DNA of 64,000 nt from Leptospiraceae bacterium (lineage in GTDB: Bacteria > Spirochaetota > Leptospiria > Leptospirales > Leptospiraceae), in the NCBI GenBank assembly GCA_016711485.1, contig JADJSX010000023.1:650001-714000 (forward strand). Reading direction: 5' to 3'. Under the pieces are notes generated by a model that worked only from the letters and a program-made list of their open reading frames with translations, was not told the origin of the DNA and made no database searches. How positions within the stretch are numbered: the stretch's first letter is position 1; the number at the start of each line of letters is the position of its first letter. Both the position numbers and the translations under genes were made by a program. Shown one piece after another: positions 8,458 through 16,884 of the stretch.

Positions 8458-10074
8458 ATGCTTACTCAGAAAAAAAACTTACTGATTAAAAGTAAATTTG
8501 TAGTGTTTTTAACCCTCTTTTCTTTCATTTTTGTTTATTGTAACAACAATAACAAAACAAAAGGAAAAATAACAAAGGAAGAGCAAATTGCTGTTATGCT
8601 TGCAATATTGAATTCCAATCAAAACCAAAATGCTCCGATTCCACCAAGCACTACGAATTCGGAAGGAACGAATGTTTCCGCTTTAGTTTTAGCAACAATT
8701 GCGAGAAATCCCGAGATAGTTTTTAAATCCTTACTAGCAAGGGAAAATGGACAGTATGCGCCAAATCCAATTGCCGATTTTTTTGAATGCGCAATGTTTA
8801 AGAAAATCAGTATTAGAATCGCAGGTGTAGAGACTAACGCTTGTCCAACAATGGAGGTAGCAGTAAATAATAAAGCAACTAGAGAAGCGAATAATAATTC
8901 TCTTACTTTAGAAAATTGGGTCAAGACAATCACTGAGGCGACGTACAAGACCTACATTGAACCCAATATAAAAAACACGGTGGACAATTTTTTTAGACAG
9001 ACAAATGAATTTATCTCCAGTGTTTTTAAAGCCAAAGACGGAATTGAAGCGGTTTCAAACTCCTTACAGCAGATAAGCGGTATTATCTCTAATATAGCGA
9101 CAAATCCACTACTAGCTGGTGGGCTCGCAATTATTGGAGTTGCCATTCTAAGCAATCTCATAGCGCATAATGGTCCTGACCCTGCAATCATGAGTAAATT
9201 AGAGGAGATTAGCTCTAAGTTAGATCGGATAGAATCTCAATTGATTGAAATTTATTCCCTAATAACATTATTGCAAGATCAAGTTCTATCCATTCCAGTC
9301 ATTGAAAGTCTAAACAAGATTAAAGGGATTAAAGAAGCATACAACGAAAGACTAAAAGCAAAAGACTACGACGGTGCTAAAAAAATTGCAGAGAAATATG
9401 CAGATGATCCATCCGTTTTCTTTGAGGCTATTTACAATATACTTCACTTCGGAGAACAAAGAGTAACCAGTGCTATTCAGAATCGGTCTTTACAACCCTA
9501 TCAAGTCAAGCCTTTTTATGTTCAAGAATACCGCCATGTGGGCTATACTTATTATTCTTGCTATATTTTCGCCACATGCTCTAATCCAGTATGGGATTGG
9601 GTAACGGTTGAATATTTCTATTTGAATGAGAGAAACTCTCTTGGGACTATCTCTTTTATTGATTTCAGTAGAGTTTTGATTATTATGATGACTTATTTTC
9701 AGTTTCAAGAGGCTGCTTACTATAAGCCGGAAGAAAAAAGTAAGTTGAAGAGTTTGCAAATTGAAACCATTGCTTCTTTTAGAAAGAAAATCTTGCCATT
9801 GAAGGTAGCTTTAGAAAATAACTTCCAGAATAAAGTAGTGACAGAAATTTCCAATACTACTTCCAAAACATATGAAAGACCAGAGTCGTATTCGCTTACT
9901 TCCGGTTATGTTCATGCTAGAAGATTGTACGGGACAACTCAACAAACTTTGGAAGCTGATTTAAAGAAAGAGGCAATCACTTATCATGAAATCAATCTTG
10001 AATATGAAGCAGATTTAGTTAGCTTTCTCATCTACTTAAACGCGCTTGATATAGCTTGGCAGTCAGTTAAGTAA
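8458..10074 (+). CDS. lipoprotein with hydrophobic helix and coiled coil, unknown function
   Basis: 538 residues. Start chosen at 8458 because AAAAGGAGAAG lies directly upstream; an in-frame ATG at 8431 lacks this. The signal ends in FIFVYCNNNN, a probable spirochaetal lipobox. Around residues 210-235 a small-residue-rich hydrophobic segment (NPLLAGGLAIIGVAILS) precedes an amphipathic coiled coil (KLEEISSKLDRIESQL). That order is seen in several helical pore-forming proteins, but I cannot assign a family. It stands alone, 107 nt after the previous gene, with a strong terminator behind it. Confidence 0.7.
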   Translation: MLTQKKNLLIKSKFVVFLTLFSFIFVYCNNNNKTKGKITKEEQIAVMLAILNSNQNQNAPIPPSTTNSEGTNVSALVLATIARNPEIVFKSLLARENGQYAPNPIADFFECAMFKKISIRIAGVETNACPTMEVAVNNKATREANNNSLTLENWVKTITEATYKTYIEPNIKNTVDNFFRQTNEFISSVFKAKDGIEAVSNSLQQISGIISNIATNPLLAGGLAIIGVAILSNLIAHNGPDPAIMSKLEEISSKLDRIESQLIEIYSLITLLQDQVLSIPVIESLNKIKGIKEAYNERLKAKDYDGAKKIAEKYADDPSVFFEAIYNILHFGEQRVTSAIQNRSLQPYQVKPFYVQEYRHVGYTYYSCYIFATCSNPVWDWVTVEYFYLNERNSLGTISFIDFSRVLIIMMTYFQFQEAAYYKPEEKSKLKSLQIETIASFRKKILPLKVALENNFQNKVVTEISNTTSKTYERPESYSLTSGYVHARRLYGTTQQTLEADLKKEAITYHEINLEYEADLVSFLIYLNALDIAWQSVK

Positions 10075-10080
10075 GCGTCA

Positions 10081-10118
10081 CCCAGCAAGATAAAAAATAT
10101 CTTGCTGGGTTTTCTTTT
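10081..10118 (+). terminator. Rho-independent terminator
   Basis: An 11-bp perfect stem CCCAGCAAGAT/ATCTTGCTGGG with a 7-nt loop (10092-10098) is followed by TTTTCTTTTTA. It ends transcription of the lipoprotein gene 7 nt upstream. Confidence 0.9.
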
Positions 10119-10128
10119 TATTGAAATA

Positions 10129-10183
10129 TACCAAATGACAAAAGTAATTTCTCACCAAGACTTTATTTGAATTAGATTTCGTA
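10129..10183. repeat. 55-bp TA-family miniature element
   Basis: Begins TACCAAATGACAAAAGTAAT and ends GATTTCGTA, flanked on both sides by TA. It has the same length (55 bp) and much the same sequence as unit 1 of the element at 43502-43556, which has perfect TACCAAATG/CATTTGGTA ends. A TA target duplication with inverted ends fits a non-autonomous relative of IS630/Tc1-type elements. No coding capacity. Confidence 0.7.
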
Positions 10184-10193
10184 TAAATAACGA

Positions 10194-10781
10194 CTAATCA
10201 AAAATAGCTCCTCTTACTAATCGTTTATACTCCTCTGCAACTTTTTGAAAAAGCTTATACACCACTTCACTTTCATATTTTCGGTCAGCAAAGATACCAA
10301 TAGCGGTTTCATGTAATTGTTTGATTTCCTCTTTCTTACCATTTCCAAATGAAATCCAAATACTATCACCAGCTAAGATAAAATCTTTATGTAAACGATT
10401 GAGATTATCAATTCGATCCGCTATACTCACTTGTAAGGCTTCAATTGAACAAGTTTGAAGAGAAAGAATTTTTTCTAGTTTTCGATTCATATAGTCACTG
10501 CTTTTATTTTTTTTGCTTGTGACTTCCTTGACAGTGTTTGCAATTTTATTGCCGAATCTGTTTGAGATGTTTTCTATTGTTATTTCTGTGTCTTCCGGAA
10601 CGTCATGCAAAATTCCAGCTTGTATGACTTCAATTTCAGCGTTTACTTCCATCAGTATTTTTCCTACTTCATAAAAGTGATCGAAAAAAGGCAGTTTGGA
10701 AATTTTGAAGAGCTGGCTTTTGTGAGCTTCCATAGAATAGATTAGTGTATCGTGATAGATGTTTACGAATTCTGGTTTCAT
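10194..10781 (-). CDS. HD-domain (p)ppGpp hydrolase-like protein
   Basis: 195 residues carrying the metal-binding HD pattern of SpoT/Mesh1-type alarmone hydrolases: His35 in FFDHFYEVG, His59-Asp60 with the following PED in LHDVPEDT, and Asp122 in IADRIDNLNRL. No synthetase, TGS or ACT domain is present, so it is a stand-alone small hydrolase rather than a full Rel. Other HD phosphohydrolase activities on nucleotides cannot be excluded. Monocistronic, convergent with the lipoprotein gene before it. Confidence 0.8.
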   Translation of the reverse strand: MKPEFVNIYHDTLIYSMEAHKSQLFKISKLPFFDHFYEVGKILMEVNAEIEVIQAGILHDVPEDTEITIENISNRFGNKIANTVKEVTSKKNKSSDYMNRKLEKILSLQTCSIEALQVSIADRIDNLNRLHKDFILAGDSIWISFGNGKKEEIKQLHETAIGIFADRKYESEVVYKLFQKVAEEYKRLVRGAIFD

Positions 10782-10854
10782 TTTGGTCTCCCAAGTTTTA
10801 TTGTTAGTGTAGAGGTAATTTGAAGTAGTTTTTGTGGACTTTTGTTATTGGTTC

Positions 10855-10890
10855 TAGAAAAAAGTCCTGCATCTTTAGAAGTTGCAGGAC
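10855..10890 (-). terminator. Rho-independent terminator for the lipase-like lipoprotein gene
   Basis: Read on the minus strand, an 8-bp stem GTCCTGCA/TGCAGGAC is followed by a run of six T (AAAAAA at 10858-10863 on the plus strand). It lies 18 nt beyond the stop of the gene at 10908-12686. Confidence 0.85.
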
Positions 10891-10907
10891 ATACTGGGTA
10901 TTTGCCT

Positions 10908-12686
10908 TTATTTTATGATTTGTAAAGTTATCTCACCTCCTATTAGAGATGCACAGCTTGTTTCTCCAACAGTAATGCCAATTAAATCTGCTCGGATAGT
11001 CTGAGGAGAGGTGAATGTGATATAGTCGGCAGTCCTTGATTTTTCAACAAATGTACAATCAGTATCAATATTATCGACTCCTAATCCCCAACCGTCTAAT
11101 CGCAATGATCCGGTAATAGTAGGATTTCCGTTAGTATAAACAATGTTCAAATTATTTGTTCTAACATCTATCGTTCTATCAACATTGAAAAAAAAGAAGG
11201 ATTCGTGTTTTTCCCAGTGACCGGCTATATCTGCTCTAATCCTGAAATTTTTATGATCTTGAATACCTATATAAGCTCCGTAAAAGTGAATCGGAGCACT
11301 TACACTCATGATATTGATTGAAGAAATTGGTGCTTGCAAATTCAATCTTGCTTGCGATGTCAGATAATAGGGGTAATCCGCAAATCCTAAAGCACGCGGA
11401 CTTCCTCCACTTGCATTGTAATTTTCCTTATTGTATACAACTTCACCTTGCAAATCTTGGTTAAAGAAATAAGAGCCTGTGGTTGTATCTTTTGCATACG
11501 CATCACCTTTGAGAGCGATAAGATTTTTTTCTAGATTGATAACTGTCATTGTTGCTACTAGACGTACATCCCAATTTCCATTTATTGTAGATACAGTAAA
11601 GCCAGGCACATTTCTTTCAAATGTAACGGCAATCGTAGTGTTAGCAAGGGCGGGAATCATAGCTGGCACAAATTGATTTCCATCCCAAGACAATGGTAAG
11701 AGAAGATTATATGGATATGGAGCTACAGGAACAGTATGATTTTCCAAGATATATTTGATTCCTCTAGCTACACTTTCTAGCGAAGTAAGATTCTTATTTA
11801 TATCGTGATCTCCTGCTAAACGCAACCGATTTCCTGTAAGGATGCCTACACATGCACTATCTACTTTGGTGACTAAATCCGAACCTGAATTAAAATAATC
11901 CATCGCAATACAGTAGTCAGAATTTGAAATATTTCTTTGAATTACTGGTTGAAGATTGTTGATAAATGGGCTATCTGGAAAGTAATCTAAAATTTCTGGT
12001 TCGATTTGTTCAACAAGACCACCAACAGGACTAAGGTCGCGAGTCAAATACTGATAACCCCCATCAGCTATTATGCCCTTTCGGATTCCTACATTAGAGA
12101 TAGTCAGTGATACTGAGACACCTTCTTCTTTCAGTCTATTCTTTGTTAGCTCTAAATAAAGAGTTCCCGCGGATGTTCCAATTAGAGTTACATTTCCTTC
12201 AATATAGTTTTTAATCAAAGGATAAATCTTATTAAACCTATTCGTTACGCTCATTCCAGGAGAGTAGGAAACAAAGAGTATTCGCTTGAATTTCGCTCTG
12301 TGATCTTCTAATACTCTTACAGCTAGAGGCTCAGGTCGGACTAAATCAATATTCAACTCGTGTTGATGCCCTGAGAAGATAATCAATGAGTTGTTTTGTC
12401 CTGTTCCATTTGCTCCGTAAATTACCGATTTCTCGACTGAAATAAACCTCTCCAACTGAACGGAGCTTGGAAACGCCACCATTGTTGGTTGAGTCGTTGT
12501 TGGTGCAGGTTCTGTCGTTGGGTTTGCCGTAGGCGTAGAATTATCAGTACTTGAACTCGCTCCATTGTTGGATGCCATCACTAGTCCAATTAAATATGGT
12601 AGAGTTTTACTGCTTTCTTTCGAATTGGATTTGCTACATCCTACCATTAATATAAATAAAAAGAATACTAAGAATATTTTTTTCAT
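10908..12686 (-). CDS. lipoprotein with alpha/beta-hydrolase-like nucleophile elbow
   Basis: 592 residues. A classic lipoprotein signal ends in LMVGC (Cys17). A Ser/Thr/Pro-rich linker (about 42-70) leads to a domain with VTLIGTSAGTLYLEL, a GxSxG elbow with Ser172. A later AGDHDIN could supply the His of a triad; the acid is unclear. The C-terminal ~230 residues are beta-rich with no family I recognise. Probably a surface or periplasmic lipase/esterase-like protein. Monocistronic with its own terminator. The hydrolase assignment rests on one motif and local secondary-structure pattern. Confidence 0.6.
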   Translation of the reverse strand: MKKIFLVFFLFILMVGCSKSNSKESSKTLPYLIGLVMASNNGASSSTDNSTPTANPTTEPAPTTTQPTMVAFPSSVQLERFISVEKSVIYGANGTGQNNSLIIFSGHQHELNIDLVRPEPLAVRVLEDHRAKFKRILFVSYSPGMSVTNRFNKIYPLIKNYIEGNVTLIGTSAGTLYLELTKNRLKEEGVSVSLTISNVGIRKGIIADGGYQYLTRDLSPVGGLVEQIEPEILDYFPDSPFINNLQPVIQRNISNSDYCIAMDYFNSGSDLVTKVDSACVGILTGNRLRLAGDHDINKNLTSLESVARGIKYILENHTVPVAPYPYNLLLPLSWDGNQFVPAMIPALANTTIAVTFERNVPGFTVSTINGNWDVRLVATMTVINLEKNLIALKGDAYAKDTTTGSYFFNQDLQGEVVYNKENYNASGGSPRALGFADYPYYLTSQARLNLQAPISSINIMSVSAPIHFYGAYIGIQDHKNFRIRADIAGHWEKHESFFFFNVDRTIDVRTNNLNIVYTNGNPTITGSLRLDGWGLGVDNIDTDCTFVEKSRTADYITFTSPQTIRADLIGITVGETSCASLIGGEITLQIIK

Positions 12687-12801
12687 TATTTTTCTCCCTT
12701 TAATATTAAGAAAGAGAGGGGCTAGATATTTTTTGTGTAAAAAAATAATTATTTGGTATTCTTTGTAAAATTTTCTAAAAAAAGAAAGGAAAGTAAGTTT
12801 C

Positions 12802-13860
12802 CTACATCCTCACGGCATAGTTTCCAACCAGCAATTCATTGTTTAAAAACAATCCTTCCTTTATAACTTTCTCCTCATCCGTTTCATTCTTCAAATAAAA
12901 CACATCAACAAGATAACGATCATACTTATCTTTTCCGTGTGTTTTGATAATCAAAAACCTACAATCCTTCAAACAAGATTCTACAAACTTCTTAGATGAA
13001 ATTCCTTTCTTAGTAGAAAGTTCAGGAGCGTCTAATCCGCGTAGCCGCAAGCGTTGTTCGATGGAGACTGAAAAGCCTAGGTCGATGTTTACAAGTAGAG
13101 TGTCTCCGTCGATTACTCTTTCGAGGTGTGCTTTGTAGGTAAATAGCTCTTTGACGTTCGAGTTTAGTTTGAAGGAGTAAGTCTTGTTATCCTTTGCTGA
13201 TTCAATTATAGAGCCGATTTTGAATTTAGAGAGATTATCTTTTTCTTCTAGTAGGATCGAGAAACCTAAATCGAGATGAGGCAGGCTTGTTGTAGAATTG
13301 TCTTTGTATTTTCTTACAATCCTGTAAGTATAGAGTTGTAAAATTGGTCGAGTAAGTGTATCGGCTGTCGATTCACCTCGATTATCTGATTGAGATTTAC
13401 CTTTTGTTCGGGCTAATTCTTGTTTGACTATAGTTAGTAAATCGCGGCTTGTTAGTTTCTTTTGGATTGCGTTCTTTTCTAATGTGAGTCTGGTAGTTTC
13501 ATTTTCAATGAGTAGCAGACAAACATAATGACTCCATGAAAGTTCGGAATGAAAATTACCTGACTTGTAGTATTGATAGAATTTTCTGATGTATCCTAGA
13601 TTTCTTTCTGAAAAGCCTTTTGAGTATTTTCGGGTCAGGTCTTTTGATAGTTGGCTTAAAACTCTATCTCCATAAGATGCGCGTGCTTTCTTTTCTTGTG
13701 TGACTTCGATTATTCGTTGTCCAATTTGCCAGTTAGAGGATAAGACTGTTTTGTTCCAATCTTCGTTTCCATCGTTTAGGGATTGTTCGTAAATTTTGGA
13801 AATGTCTTTTAGGATTGAGTTGTATTGTGTTGAGGAGATGCCGGAAGATTCTGTTGCCAT
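12802..13860 (-). CDS. DUF1016_N - thermonuclease (SNase) fusion protein
   Basis: 352 residues. Residues 10-160 match the N-terminal domain of DUF1016/YhcG proteins (GFSERNLGYIRKFYQYY, LSWSHYVCLLLIE). In that family a PD-(D/E)xK nuclease domain normally follows. Here the C-terminus (about 235-352) is a staphylococcal-nuclease fold instead: VIDGDTLLV, RLRLRGLDAPEL and DKYDRYLVDVFY, which keep the Asp, Arg, Asp-x-x-Glu and second Arg used in catalysis. No signal peptide, so an intracellular DNA/RNA-processing or defence role is likely. Neighbours give no further clue. Confidence 0.8.
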   Translation of the reverse strand: MATESSGISSTQYNSILKDISKIYEQSLNDGNEDWNKTVLSSNWQIGQRIIEVTQEKKARASYGDRVLSQLSKDLTRKYSKGFSERNLGYIRKFYQYYKSGNFHSELSWSHYVCLLLIENETTRLTLEKNAIQKKLTSRDLLTIVKQELARTKGKSQSDNRGESTADTLTRPILQLYTYRIVRKYKDNSTTSLPHLDLGFSILLEEKDNLSKFKIGSIIESAKDNKTYSFKLNSNVKELFTYKAHLERVIDGDTLLVNIDLGFSVSIEQRLRLRGLDAPELSTKKGISSKKFVESCLKDCRFLIIKTHGKDKYDRYLVDVFYLKNETDEEKVIKEGLFLNNELLVGNYAVRM

Positions 13861-14336
13861 TTGTAATGAGTTTTAGTTGGAATTGTAGGGTGGGTCAAGC
13901 TAAAAAAATGTGCAATTTATTTACCGGTTTTTGGAAAATGGAGGTGGTGTTTGGTTTGGGTTGCTGTAGTAAAGAATGTTTAGAAAGTTGATATGAGTCA
14001 ATAGAATCAGGGTTAAAGTGTGGTTTTGTTAGGTTGGGAATAGGGTAGGGTTTGGGAAATTTTTGGCAGATTTTGCAGACAGTCTGCGGAATTGGTGGGG
14101 GACTTTGCGGATACTTTTAAGTTAGCCGCTATTAGGAATTGTAACCTAACCCCAGCCATTTATTCCTAGAATTATTTTTTACGATTCGACCCCTTCCCTA
14201 AATTCGCTCCGCGGGAAGGGGTTACTTCTTAGTATTCGATTGAAGTAAAAAGCTAGAACTTAAATAAGGTCTTAATGGAGCATTACAGCGTGTTAAAACT
14301 AAAAAGTCGCTGTGGCGGGCTTTCTTTTCTTTCTTG
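13861..14336. other. non-coding stretch with a G/T-rich tract and a hairpin
   Basis: No gene is visible. From about 13870 to 14110 the plus strand is conspicuously rich in G and T and poor in C (runs such as GGGTAGGGTTTGGG), unlike the flanking AT-rich DNA. A small palindrome GCAGACAGTCTGC lies near 14075. At 14190-14221 CCCCTTCCC/GGGAAGGGG forms a 9-bp hairpin with a 14-nt loop. Its role is unknown; possibly the remains of an upstream rRNA or IS flank. Confidence 0.6.
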
Positions 14337-14357
14337 CTTACTTCTTTCTTTTCTCTT

Positions 14358-15576
14358 TGGACAGACACCGTTTTTTTGGAATCGGAAGTTAGAGTAAATG
14401 AAAGGATGGCAAGATGATAAAACGTAAGAATTTTAGCAATGAGTTTAAAGAGAAAATAGTGCTTGAATATACTTCAGGACAAAGCTCAGCAGCACAAATA
14501 GCACAGAGGGAAGGTATAACATCGCAGACTGTTCGTGATTGGGGAAATGCATTCAATAATAAAAAATTTCAGAGTATGAATTCAACAGAATTTTCACTGA
14601 GAAAGCGAGTAGCAGAATTAGAAAGTGCGTTAGCTGAAGCATCTCTGACAATCCACATATTAAAAAAAAAAAGAGGAAATAGAGAAGAAATACAATATAA
14701 GCGGAAAATAATTCAGAAATATCTTGCTCCTGAATTTGGGGTTAAGGTTAGTTGCAAAGAATTTGAACTGGGTCTGTCGTCTTATTACTATTCGTCAGAC
14801 TTTAAAGAAAGGAAACGTGAAAGGGATTCTAAAATTGTCAAAAAATTGAATCAATTATAGAGCTTCTTCCTCTTTCCGGATACCGAAGTTGTGCTTCCAA
14901 ATTGAAAGAAACTATGCAGATCGGAAGGAACCGAGTGCAGAGATTAATGCGCGAAAATCAGCTAAATTGCAGGGCGAAAAAGGCATATTACTCTGGAAGC
15001 ACAAATTCAAAACACCATTTACGAAAATACTCAAACCTACTAATAGAAGCGGATATTCAAGAGTATCCAGTCATAGTTGGTGACGTAACTGCTTTCGATA
15101 TAAAAGGTAAAAATCATTATTGTGCACATTTATTAGATTTAACAAATAGAGAGATTTTAGGAATATCTGTTTCTAGAATAAATAATACAGATCTTGTTTA
15201 TCGAACTTTGGAACAAGCTATCAGTAAAAGAGATGACCTCTCTAAGTATATACATCACACTGATAGTGATGTTAGATATTGTTCCAGTAAATATGTAAAA
15301 CTTGTAGAGAAGTCCCAAATGAAAATCTCTATGTGTAGAGGCAATGCTTATGAAAACGCACATTCAGAATCATTTAATAAAACTTTGAAGAGACAGGAAA
15401 TTAATATTCATCAGATACCTCCATAGAAGAAGCAGAAAAAAAGTATTCTTGAATTTGCTGTAAAATATAATACTATTAGGCCACACTCTTCTTTAGGCTG
15501 GATATCTCCTCTTAAGTTTTCTAAAAATAAATTAAATTTAATAATAAAATGATTCCAAAAAAAGAGGTTCACTCCA
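14358..15576 (+). mobile_element. IS3-family insertion sequence, degenerate
   Basis: Imperfect 26-bp terminal inverted repeats at 14358-14383 and 15551-15576 share TGGA at the outside and TTTTTTTGGAATC inside. They enclose a frameshifted OrfA/OrfB transposase. A further exact 18-bp inverted repeat (CTTACTTCTTTCTTTTCT at 14337-14354 and its complement at 15588-15605) lies just outside. The true ends could be these outer repeats, or the element landed in a pre-existing palindrome. No clear target duplication was found. Confidence 0.8.
14414..15552 (+). pseudogene. IS3-family transposase OrfA/OrfB with frameshifts
   Basis: OrfA (14414 onward) shows the helix-turn-helix (KNFSNEFKEKIVLEY, IAQREGITSQTVRDW) and leucine-zipper-like region. 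OrfB N-terminal sequence (FELGLSSYYYS) continues in the same frame past a run of A. A -1 shift near 14845 is needed to reach LLPLSGYRSCASKLK and the rve core: GDVTAFD, HHTDSDVRYCS and AHSESFNKTLK hold the D, D and E. Another disturbance with a TAG at 15424-15426 precedes YNTIRPHSSLGWISP. At least two lesions make it non-functional unless some are programmed frameshifts. Confidence 0.9.
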
Positions 15577-15764
15577 CTTCCCATGAAAGAAAAGAAAGAA
15601 GTAAGAAGGTCATCATCCCCACGCTGGGAAGCGGAAATAAAAAATAATCCCCCACTCTGGAAAGAGGAGGCAAAGAGAATCTCAAAAGTGTAACTTTTGA
15701 AAGTAAAAGAAGTTCGGGTAATAGGGTGAAACCTTAGCAATGAAAAGAAAGTCTGACAACTCCA

Positions 15765-15850
15765 CCGCGTTAGGGATACGCAGGGGTAGTCGCATCAGTT
15801 TGCGACTGTAGCGATTAGCGAAGCCCGTAGTAGCCCGGCGCACTAGCCGA
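15765..15850. repeat. palindromic dispersed repeat next to the 16S fragment
   Basis: GC-richer than its surroundings, with the hairpin AGTCGCA/TGCGACT (15788-15794, 15801-15807) and the string AAGCCCGTAGTAGCCCGGCG. Sequences of the type GCGTTAGGGAT...AAGCCCGTAGTAGCCCG are, as I remember them, a dispersed repeat of Leptospira genomes. It occurs once in this window. The rest of 15606-15913 shows no gene. Confidence 0.5.
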
Positions 15851-15913
15851 GAAAGGAAAACAAAATCACTTTTTGTGTGGCAAATACTGAGAATGCGCAA
15901 CGCCCAAGTTACC

Positions 15914-16066
<153 letters not shown>

Positions 16067-16093
16067 TAAAGGAAAATATTCCCTTTTACGATT

Positions 16094-16288
16094 TTCCCAT
16101 GGTTAAAACCATGGGTTAAAAGAATCGGGATAGGTTGAATCAAGTCTCTTGGTCACGCTACTTTTACAGCGCCTTGGTCTGGAAGGTTTTTCTAGTTCGA
16201 AAAAGTCAAGCTGGCGGGTGGGGCTTTTGGCTGGGGGATATGTGTTTAAATTCTAAAAAGGCACTGATGTTAAAGTCAGTGTTTTTTT
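16094..16288 (+). terminator. 16S trailer with palindrome and Rho-independent terminator
   Basis: Thirty nt after the 16S end a perfect palindrome CCCATGGTTAAAACCATGGG may be an RNase processing stem. At 16262-16288 a stem CACTGA/TCAGTG with an 8-nt loop is followed by seven T. This ends transcription and shows that the rrs copy was an independent unit, as in Leptospira. Confidence 0.75.
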
Positions 16289-16538
16289 ATGTACGGGGTT
16301 GATTGTAATACTCGTGAAGGTATCTGCTAATTTAACTTAATCTACCATTTAGAATTAATGTTTACAACGATTTATATATGAAAAATAAGAAAACAAAATA
16401 ATGAGCATAATACAGATTGAGAGTTCAAGGGATTCAGCAAGGCTGAATAACTTTGCAATATTCACTGATTAATTTTATGTTGACTCTGTTTTTATACCTT
16501 GAATTATTAAGAATACATTTATTCGAGAAGATTCATTT

Positions 16539-16877
16539 ATGAGCATAATCGAAAGTATCCAAATAACGAATGATCCATTTATAAAAGGAATAGTTGAACA
16601 GATAGTAAAATCAGCTCAACCAATATCTATTTATTTATTTGGCTCTACTTCGCGAGGAGATAATAAAGCAAATAGTAATTTAGATTTTCTAGTATTGATT
16701 CCTGAAAATCAACATCGTAGGAAAACGGCACAAAAACTATACCAGGAAGTCGAAAGTAAATCTGTTCCTTGTGATTTTGTTGTAGCAACTCCTTCTATCC
16801 TCGAAAAGAATTTAGAGAATTCTTACAAGATTTATAGTAATGCTATCAAGGATGGAATTCTTCTTTATGGCAAATGA
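16539..16877 (+). CDS. MNT-type nucleotidyltransferase, orphan, altered DxD
   Basis: 112 residues of the minimal nucleotidyltransferase (MntA/COG1708) fold with YLFGSTSRGDNKANSNLDFLV. The family motif is GSx10DxD; here the first Asp is Asn (N-L-D), which should weaken or abolish AMP transfer. No HEPN/HepT partner is adjacent, unlike the other MNT genes in this window, so it may be a decayed antitoxin. Preceded by an AT-rich non-coding gap (16289-16538) in which nothing else is recognisable. Confidence 0.75.
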   Translation: MSIIESIQITNDPFIKGIVEQIVKSAQPISIYLFGSTSRGDNKANSNLDFLVLIPENQHRRKTAQKLYQEVESKSVPCDFVVATPSILEKNLENSYKIYSNAIKDGILLYGK

Positions 16878-16884
16878 GGTTAGG

